From Fontisphaera persica (lineage in GTDB: Bacteria; Verrucomicrobiota; Verrucomicrobiia; Limisphaerales; Fontisphaeraceae), in the NCBI RefSeq assembly GCF_024832785.1, contig NZ_CP116615.1, positions 2,542,001-2,606,000 of the forward strand: a stretch of DNA of 64,000 nucleotides, read 5' to 3'. The notes below the pieces were generated by a model that was not told where the DNA came from, ran no database searches, and worked only from the letters and a program-made list of their open reading frames with translations. Below are positions 61,122-64,000 of the stretch, in pieces (the stretch's first letter is position 1; the number at the start of each line of letters is the position of its first letter). A program made the translations under genes and the position numbers.

Positions 61122-62675
61122 TTATTCTTCCGTCACGATTAAGCGCGGCAATTCCGTCAACCACGCCCGTTGCGCTTCGGCCAGGCTGGGGTAACCGGTC
61201 AATACCGCCTCCAGGGCTTGCTGGCCCAGGTTGCGCCGCCCCAGCCAGGCCTGCCGCAGCCGTTGCCCGCGGGTAGGCTCGTGTTCCACCGAGGCTGGCC
61301 CGCCCAACGGGCGTTCTTCCATCACACAGAAGAAAACATACCACGTCCGCCCCTGCCCCGTAAAAACATACGTGCGAAAGGGCAATTCCAGCGGTCCGGC
61401 GGGAAACAGGGCGGGCGGATGCCGCTCGACCAGCTCAAAACCGGTGGCGGGCAGGCAAATCTCCGGCCGATGCACTCGTGCCATCAGCGAAGAGACCCGG
61501 CTGGGCTCCCAGCGGTTGAAGAATAGTATCCAGTGCGTGCCGTCGCCCCGCTCCCAGAGCGCCGATTCGCTGCGAGTGCTGCGCAACAGCACCCGGATTT
61601 CCTCCTCCACGGCCCGCATCCGAAAGCCGGGGGCCTCCACCGGCCAGCGGACGCTCCAGACCAGGCGCGGGCCGCGCTCGCGTTCATGCCAGCGGTACCA
61701 GGCTTCCGTCAATGCCCAGCAAGCCATGAGCCATACGCACAAGCCCAGGGCACAGCCTTTGGGCAGCCATGCCGCGCCGGCCACCTCCGCCAAAGAGGAT
61801 TTGGACTCTGGTGAGGTGGCTTTGCGCCGCAGCCCATATCCCAGCGCCGCCACACCGGCCACCAGCAGGAGGAAAAGGACCAGGCCGGCGGCATCGTGCC
61901 ATTGTTGTTGGGCTGCGGCGCCATGGCGCGCAGTCAGCCAGGCCAGCCAGCCGGTGCGCAGCATGTTCAACAACATGGCCCACCCCATGCCGGCCAGCAA
62001 TAATCCAGCGCGCCCGCCCCCGCGCAGGCGGAACCATTCGCCCATGAACAGCGCCACCATGACCGAGGTCTGCAAGGAGCGGACGCCGCTGCAGGCTTCA
62101 TTGACGCCCACGCTCAGGCCGCTGGCGAGCTTGATGATATTGCCCTGGCGAAAGGCCGCCACGCCCAGCCAATTGAGGGCCTCGGTGGTGACTGCGGTAA
62201 TCAAACTTAAAAGGCCGTTGACCACCCGTGTCTCCAACGCCGTGGGCCAGGGCACTGCGGTCAACATGAACAAGACGGGAAACGCCATGTGCCACGCCCA
62301 CCCTGCCCCGCCCACGCCCCACAAGGTGATTAAACTCACCGCCACGGCCACCCACGCCGCCAGCCACGTGACCAGGCGCCAATCGGGGTTGGCTTCATAA
62401 ACCAACTGCAACGGAAGGCACAGCGCCAGCAAGGCCGCCAGTCCCCAGCGCCAGTGCCGGGCCGCCGGTGGCTGCGGCGGGCCGGGCGGCCATCGCCGCC
62501 CAAACAAGTACAACGCCAGAAAAGGGACACCCCAACCGTAACTGTATTGCGGATTAATTTCCCATTCAGGGGCCAGCATCAGGCACACCCACAACCATAC
62601 GGCCCCCAGCAGCAACAAGGTGGGCCACGGCGCCGCCGGCGAGGGCGGCATCGCGAGGCTGGCGTTGCTGCTCAT
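61122..62675 (-). CDS. Exosortase with C-terminal EpsI-like domain
   Basis: 517 aa. Eight or so TM helices in the first 285 residues, beginning LLLLGAVWLWVCLMLA. Signature pieces: VPWPTALE, the catalytic cysteine in NEACSGVRSL (Cys195), NMLRTGWLAWL (Arg240) and QQWHDAAGLVLF (His260), the Cys/Arg/His set of exosortases that cleave and sort PEP-CTERM-like proteins. The soluble C-terminal part (from about 300) has RVHRPEICLPATGFELVERH, typical of the EpsI domain fused to or encoded beside exosortases. It has normal order for the fusion type. The TPR gene follows. No PEP-CTERM substrate is seen in this window. Confidence 0.9.
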   Translation of the reverse strand: MSSNASLAMPPSPAAPWPTLLLLGAVWLWVCLMLAPEWEINPQYSYGWGVPFLALYLFGRRWPPGPPQPPAARHWRWGLAALLALCLPLQLVYEANPDWRLVTWLAAWVAVAVSLITLWGVGGAGWAWHMAFPVLFMLTAVPWPTALETRVVNGLLSLITAVTTEALNWLGVAAFRQGNIIKLASGLSVGVNEACSGVRSLQTSVMVALFMGEWFRLRGGGRAGLLLAGMGWAMLLNMLRTGWLAWLTARHGAAAQQQWHDAAGLVLFLLLVAGVAALGYGLRRKATSPESKSSLAEVAGAAWLPKGCALGLCVWLMACWALTEAWYRWHERERGPRLVWSVRWPVEAPGFRMRAVEEEIRVLLRSTRSESALWERGDGTHWILFFNRWEPSRVSSLMARVHRPEICLPATGFELVERHPPALFPAGPLELPFRTYVFTGQGRTWYVFFCVMEERPLGGPASVEHEPTRGQRLRQAWLGRRNLGQQALEAVLTGYPSLAEAQRAWLTELPRLIVTEE

Positions 62676-62859
62676 GCCCGCAGTTTAAGCCAAATGCCGG
62701 CGCATCGCAGCAGCAAAAAACAGGGCCTGCCGTTATGGCAAGCATTCCGATGGGCCGGTTTTGCATCAACCCGGCATTCTCTTGAGGCAACGCGGCTGGT
62801 TGGCGGCTGCGGTGAATTTTCAACGCGACAGGCAGGCCGAGCTGACGCATAATGAGGCC

Positions 62860-63576
62860 ATGAGCCTGGGTACCGACTTAAAACAGGCCGCGATTATTAA
62901 CACGCTGCGGAATTGCCGGATATTTCACGGGTTATCCGCGGAGGATTTGACGGCCATTGCGGCGGCAGTGGTGGTTAAACCCCTCGAAAAAGGGGAGTAC
63001 CTGTTTCGTGAAAGCCAGCCGTCGCAGGGCTTTTACATTGTGCAGGCCGGGGCGGTGAATGTGCATCGCGTCAATGCCGCGGGCAAGGAACAGGTCATCC
63101 GGATTTTCCGGACGGGCGAGACCTTTGCGGAGGCCACCCTGGCGACCGATGCGGGTTATCCCGCCGACGCCAAAGCGGTGGAGCCGTCGCAGGTGCTGTT
63201 GGTGCAAAAATCGGCGTTTCTAGCGTTGTTGCGGCGCCAGCCGGAGCTGGCGCTGCGCATGCTGGCCGCGATGAGCCTCCATTTGCGGGCCCTGGTGGCC
63301 CAGATGGAGGACTTGATGCTGAAAGACGTGGAAACGCGCCTGGCCAACTGGCTGATTAAACGTTGTCCCCAGCCCGAGACTGCCGCCCCCGTCACCATCG
63401 AGTTAACCATGACCAAGCGCACGCTCGCGGCCGAGCTGGGCACGGTGAGCGAAACCCTCTCGCGGACGCTGGCGAAGTTCAAGGCGCAGAATCTGATTGC
63501 CGTGAAAGGCCGGACGGTCACGGTGGTCAATCCACCGGCCTTGCTGCGGCTGTTAAGGAAAAATTTGGGAGAATAA
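62860..63576 (+). CDS. Crp/Fnr-family transcriptional regulator
   Basis: 238 aa from ATG 62860 (the frame is open to 62761, without a better start). An N-terminal cyclic-nucleotide-binding barrel with LEKGEYLFRESQPSQGFYIV, GAVNVHRVNAAGKEQVIRIF and GETFAEATLA; the dimer helix (LRALVAQMEDLMLKDVETRL); then the Crp winged helix TKRTLAAELGTVSETLSRTL. No cysteine set of an Fnr iron-sulfur cluster is seen. The ligand is unknown. The next gene starts 5 bases after its stop. Confidence 0.92.
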   Translation: MSLGTDLKQAAIINTLRNCRIFHGLSAEDLTAIAAAVVVKPLEKGEYLFRESQPSQGFYIVQAGAVNVHRVNAAGKEQVIRIFRTGETFAEATLATDAGYPADAKAVEPSQVLLVQKSAFLALLRRQPELALRMLAAMSLHLRALVAQMEDLMLKDVETRLANWLIKRCPQPETAAPVTIELTMTKRTLAAELGTVSETLSRTLAKFKAQNLIAVKGRTVTVVNPPALLRLLRKNLGE

Positions 63577-63581
63577 CCACC

Positions 63582-64000
63582 ATGAATACTAGTATGGGAA
63601 TGCTCATGTTGGCTCTGGTGACCGGTTCGCTGGCAGCGGCGCCGGCCCCCATAACCCTTCCGCTTTGGCCGGCCACGCCGCCGGGGGACACTGAGGCGTT
63701 GGGGGAAGAGCGCGATACCACCAACGAGAAAAGCGGCATGGTGGCTGGCCGCCGTGTGATGCGGCTGGCGCCCGTGGCCCGGCCCACCTTGACCTTTTAT
63801 CCCGCGCCGGCGGAGCGCAACACGCGGGCCACGGTGCTGATTTGCCCCGGGGGCGCGTATCATATTCTGGCGTGGGATTTGGAGGGCACGGAAGTCGCGG
63901 AGTGGTTGAATTCGGTGGGCATCAACGCCGTGCTGCTCAAATACCGAGTGCCCATCCGCAAAAATCGGGAGCGTTGGGAGGCGCCTTTGGAGGATGCCCA
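63582..64000 (+). CDS. Secreted alpha/beta hydrolase (acetyl-esterase-like), N-terminal part
   Basis: Runs off the right edge; 139 codons are present. Signal peptide in MNTSMGMLMLALVTGSLAAA. The start of the hydrolase fold is readable: ITLPLWPATPPGD, PTLTFYPAPAERNTRATVLI, CPGGAYHILAWDLEG (the G-G-x-Y oxyanion-type turn near the first strand), VAEWLNSVGINAVLLKYRVP. This is the pattern of exported xylan/pectin acetyl esterase-like proteins in these phyla. The catalytic Ser, Asp and His lie beyond the window. Placement 5 bases after the Crp/Fnr gene suggests one transcript. Confidence 0.78.
   Translation, partial: MNTSMGMLMLALVTGSLAAAPAPITLPLWPATPPGDTEALGEERDTTNEKSGMVAGRRVMRLAPVARPTLTFYPAPAERNTRATVLICPGGAYHILAWDLEGTEVAEWLNSVGINAVLLKYRVPIRKNRERWEAPLEDA

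Overview
The window looks like a chromosomal segment of a GC-rich, Gram-negative bacterium, most plausibly a Verrucomicrobiota member of the Limisphaerales/Pedosphaerales type. The grounds are an exosortase, a type II pseudopilin-like protein of the FTLIELLVVI class, a 2840-residue lamin-tail/CotH/Ig-like protein, secreted LamG-type and DUF1080 proteins, Tat-exported Gfo/Idh/MocA and sugar-isomerase-like proteins, and dispersed repeats of the type 'tagcgcaggcgtcccgcctgcg'. A planctomycete or lentisphaere relative cannot be excluded from sequence alone. There is no rRNA and no CRISPR array.

Layout. 1-20.3 kb is mostly housekeeping with carbohydrate genes between: dnaX (cut by the window edge) next to the SRP RNA, mutS plus a stand-alone Smr protein, a DUF5010-like glycosidase, KDPG aldolase, a DUF1232 protein, uvrC, a CoA-transferase, an IscA/ErpA protein, a clan GH-A glycosidase, a MoxR ATPase, grpE-dnaJ-rsmE, a LamG protein, and a divergent pair of Tat-signal proteins (fucose-isomerase-like and Gfo/Idh/MocA).

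20.4-27.4 kb is an accessory island lying between tRNA-Lys(CTT) and tRNA-Val(CAC). Its two flanks are inverted copies of the same ordered set of repeat modules. The left flank also carries three tandem 141/142-bp units and a decayed insertion sequence with near-perfect terminal inverted repeats and a 14-bp direct repeat at each end. Between the arms sits a four-gene minus-strand run: a truncated Rhs core with a histidine-rich C-terminal tip, a two-TM protein, a small secreted protein with an E-x-K nuclease-like motif, and a protein overlapping it by ATGA. I read this as two toxin/immunity pairs; this is the most interesting part of the window.

27.5-46.8 kb holds a membrane coiled-coil protein, a corrinoid protein next to a homocysteine methyltransferase (two pieces of a MetH-like enzyme), a response regulator translationally coupled to a YdjY-like secreted protein and followed by a prenyltransferase-repeat protein, a TM2 protein, the giant extracellular protein, FmdB, a degenerate peptidase-like protein, a DHH phosphoesterase and recF. 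46.8-64 kb holds molybdenum cofactor genes (moaD-mogA-moaA), secreted hypothetical proteins, DUF1080, an alcohol dehydrogenase, a HlyD/DUF4956 pair behind a good promoter, galE, a lone hpnA-like epimerase, RNase HIII, a pseudopilin, a DUF2934-like protein, a TPR protein coupled to an exosortase, a Crp/Fnr regulator and the start of an alpha/beta hydrolase.

Where an open frame extended upstream of the family's usual N-terminus I chose an internal start and say so. All family names come from reading motifs; no database search was possible.
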